IMG/VR virus record: IMGVR_UViG_3300042390_000165
Span: 1-23,135 of that record
Length of the DNA: 23,135 nucleotides
Source: a virus
Direction: 5' to 3' (one strand)
Of the stretch, positions 21,671-23,135 are shown piece by piece. Below the pieces are notes generated by a model. That model did not search any database. It saw only the letters and a program-made list of their open reading frames with translations, and was not told the DNA's origin. Within the stretch, counting starts at the first letter, position 1; each line of letters opens with the position of its first letter. Both the position numbers and the translations under genes were made by a program.

Positions 21671-21858
21671 GAGACTTTGATGTAGCCTTCACGATGATCG
21701 AATATGGCGGGTCATTCGTTCGCAAACTCGGTGCCGCGGCGCTGGTGGCAGACCCAGAGAATCTGGCGAAGATCAAGGCCACCTGGCCCGACTACTGGTC
21801 GCAATACGACCGCATGGCAAAACAGCTTTCGGAGGTTGAAAAGCAATCCTCCAAGTAA
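21667..21858 (+). CDS. Small helical protein (63 aa)
   Basis: Unknown protein, mainly helical (MRDFDVAFTMIEYGGSFVRK, then LAKIKATWPDYWSQYDRMAK). The start is taken at ATG 21667 because it overlaps the previous stop; an upstream ATG at 21637 lies within the preceding gene. It ends 31 bases before the SSB-like gene, separated by the A/C-only leader. Confidence 0.58.
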   Translation: MRDFDVAFTMIEYGGSFVRKLGAAALVADPENLAKIKATWPDYWSQYDRMAKQLSEVEKQSSK

Positions 21859-21889
21859 ACAACAACAACAACACAACCAAAGCAACAAC
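21859..21889 (+). promoter_or_regulatory. CAA-repeat leader of the SSB-like gene
   Basis: The 31 bases before ATG 21890 contain only A and C apart from one G at 21882 and no T; they include five consecutive AAC/CAA units and a second CAACAAC next to the start. There is no Shine-Dalgarno. Such a leader cannot fold and may recruit ribosomes through S1-type binding. A similar AACAAC precedes ATG 18406. Confidence 0.5.
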
Positions 21890-22633
21890 ATGGGTATCAC
21901 AGTATCAACAAAACAAACAGGCGGCACCTTCACACCGTGCCCCGAGTACACCGGCCGCGCGGTGTGCGTCGACATCACACCGCTCAAGGCCTATGAGACC
22001 GAGTACGGCACCAAGCAGAAGTTCAAGATCGCGTTCGAGATCGATCTCCTGGACAAGACTCGCAACCCGGTGCAGCCCTGGGTGGTCATGACGGCGCCGA
22101 TGACCGCCAGCCTGCATGAGAAGGCCGGCCTGACGAAGTTCCTTAAGGACTGGCATGGTCGGGCCCTCACTGCCGAGGAGACCACCAGCCTTAACCTGGA
22201 CAGCCTTATCGGCAGGCCGGCCACCGTGGTGATCGTTCACGAGCTGTCGAAGGACGGCACCAAGACGTTCTCGAACATCAAGCTCATCATGCCGCACAAG
22301 ACCGGCGAGCCGCTCAAGCCCTCGGGCCTGTGGATCCGCATGGAAGACAGGCCGCCCAAGGATGACCAGGTCACGACCATCACCCCTGACGGTTCAACCA
22401 AACGCTCACCAGATCTCTCAACCACCCAGGTGCACGTCGGAAAATTCAAGGGCGTGGCCATCTCGGAGCTGACCGACGACGCCGTGCAAGGCCTAGCCGA
22501 GCGCTGGCTGCCTAAGGCTAAGATTAGCCCGGGCAAGACCCAGGAGGACATTCAGCTCATCGCTGCCATTACCAAGCGCATCGATGAGATCAACGCCCAG
22601 GAAGATCCCACCGATTCAGACATTCCATTCTAA
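21890..22633 (+). CDS. SSB-like single-stranded DNA-binding protein (247 aa)
   Basis: Residues of about 10-135 have the pattern of a phage OB-fold family: FTPCPEYTGRAVCVDITPL, KFKIAFEIDLLD, WVVMTAPMTASLHEKAGLTK, LKDWHGRALTAEE and a GRPATVVIVHEL strand. The last residues, DPTDSDIPF, form the acidic tip with terminal IPF seen in SSB proteins, where it recruits partner proteins. Between them, VGKFKGVAISELTDDAVQ at 183-200 resembles the GKxKG segment found in some nuclease C-terminal domains, an unusual addition. The protein is longer than classical SSB (about 160-180). The start is ATG 21890, not the longer open frame that runs back into the previous gene. It should coat single strands during replication or recombination with the RuvC-like enzyme nearby. 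Confidence 0.75.
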   Translation: MGITVSTKQTGGTFTPCPEYTGRAVCVDITPLKAYETEYGTKQKFKIAFEIDLLDKTRNPVQPWVVMTAPMTASLHEKAGLTKFLKDWHGRALTAEETTSLNLDSLIGRPATVVIVHELSKDGTKTFSNIKLIMPHKTGEPLKPSGLWIRMEDRPPKDDQVTTITPDGSTKRSPDLSTTQVHVGKFKGVAISELTDDAVQGLAERWLPKAKISPGKTQEDIQLIAAITKRIDEINAQEDPTDSDIPF

Positions 22634-22680
22634 AATCATTTCTTGTCTTTGATCGTTTTAAATGGTATCCGGTAGGTGCC

Positions 22681-23135
22681 ATGACAAGAAAGCAATGGAA
22701 CGAAGCCATGATCTCAGATCGGATCATGGAAAACTACCGCAACACAGGCACTATGCCCACAAATCAGTATCTGAAAGATACAGAACAAGGAGATTTGGCC
22801 AACCAGATCTCAAAGAAAGGTGGGTTTTTAAAATGGGCCGAGCGACTTGGCCTTGCGAGAGAACATTCTGACTCCGACACCGGATGGGACGGTGAAAAGA
22901 GAGTTCAGGAGATACTGAAATCGGCAGGGTTTCAGGTTGAAAGATGCACCGCCGTGAAGTGGCCGTTTGACCTGCTGGTCAACAAGGTTCTTCGAGTTGA
23001 CGTCAAGTCGGCCAACTTCGCGTGCTACGGGGCTTCCAAAGGATGGTTTTACCGCATGGGCAAAGCGCCTCAAGCAGACTTAATTGCACTTCATCAGTTA
23101 GACACAGGGAAAACCTATTGGATTCCTTGGAATAT
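22681..23135 (+). CDS. PD-(D/E)XK-type nuclease, C-terminus outside window
   Basis: The frame starts at ATG 22681 and stays open to the end of the window (151 codons). Residues 66-110 carry the PD-(D/E)XK core: GWDGEKRVQEIL with Glu72, AVKWPFDLLV with Asp97, and LRVDVKSANF with Asp107 and Lys109. The N-terminal part (MPTNQYLKDTEQGDLANQIS, then KKGGFLKWAERLGL) looks like a small DNA-binding domain of the kind seen in some homing or restriction-like nucleases. It is preceded by a 47-base gap with a weak Shine-Dalgarno (TAGGTG). Roles to consider are a homing nuclease, a restriction-type enzyme or a phage recombination nuclease; the rest of the protein is needed to choose. Confidence 0.65.
   Translation, partial: MTRKQWNEAMISDRIMENYRNTGTMPTNQYLKDTEQGDLANQISKKGGFLKWAERLGLAREHSDSDTGWDGEKRVQEILKSAGFQVERCTAVKWPFDLLVNKVLRVDVKSANFACYGASKGWFYRMGKAPQADLIALHQLDTGKTYWIPWN

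Noticed and set aside
21704-21889. Longer frame upstream of the SSB-like protein
   Set aside because: The extra part overlaps the 63-residue gene and reads the CAA leader as a Gln/Asn run; ATG 21890 has proper context.
1-23135. tRNA genes, CRISPR array, integrase, attachment sites, insertion sequences
   Set aside because: No cloverleaf, regularly spaced repeat, recombinase frame or terminal repeat was recognised by eye; short or diverged ones could be missed.

Overview
The window is a stretch of a tailed double-stranded DNA bacteriophage, or of a prophage. Every gene I can support lies on the + strand. They are packed with start/stop overlaps of 1-4 bases (ATGA, GTGA, TAATG, TTGA), and the order is that of a siphovirus with a lambda-like packaging and head module. 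I see no tRNA, CRISPR array, integrase, repressor or attachment site, so lifestyle is undetermined. The base composition is fairly GC-rich, with AT-richer islands in a fibre gene, in the middle of a 900-residue virion gene and in an HNH endonuclease gene. A likely lipoprotein in a lysis-like cassette suggests a diderm host. Most late genes have no Shine-Dalgarno sequence, which points away from an ordinary enterobacterial or Bacillus host. A host such as Verrucomicrobiota or Planctomycetota is only a guess.

Layout. (1) 1-6516, packaging and head: the C-terminal end of a DNA methyltransferase, a GpA-type large terminase, a small protein in the gpW position, a gpB-type portal, and a single polypeptide that joins a ClpP-like prohead protease to the major capsid protein, followed by a 58-residue protein. 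A strong hairpin at 6529-6561 closes this block. (2) 6582-9874, accessory virion and lysis-like genes: small beta-rich proteins, a fibre-like protein with a mosaic 3' half, a pair of tandem paralogs, a four-gene cassette of small membrane or lipoprotein genes (holin/spanin-like), and a second fibre-like protein. (3) 9876-18267, connector and tail: head-tail joining, tail completion, tail terminator, tail tube, one tail assembly chaperone, a short 359-residue tape measure, a distal tail protein, a second pair of tandem paralogs, a small protein and a 900-residue orphan virion protein.

(4) 18268-18405 is the only sizeable gap in the window. It has an 11-bp tandem repeat and a 7-bp inverted repeat around a -10-like hexamer. 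(5) 18406-23135, lysis enzyme and DNA metabolism: an unknown 177-residue protein, a transglycosylase-like lysin whose 3' end overlaps an AP2-type HNH endonuclease, a ribbon-helix-helix-like protein, a RuvC-like resolvase, a run of small accessory genes joined by a repeated 18-nt junction, an SSB-like protein, and a truncated PD-(D/E)XK nuclease.

Notable points: the fused protease-capsid gene with a plausible internal start; two contrasting modes of translation initiation in one genome; a repeated 18-nt gene junction that combines a Shine-Dalgarno, a stop and a GTG start; and a short protein motif (LLxED..FxLQE) repeated within one gene and found again in a connector gene about 3 kb away.
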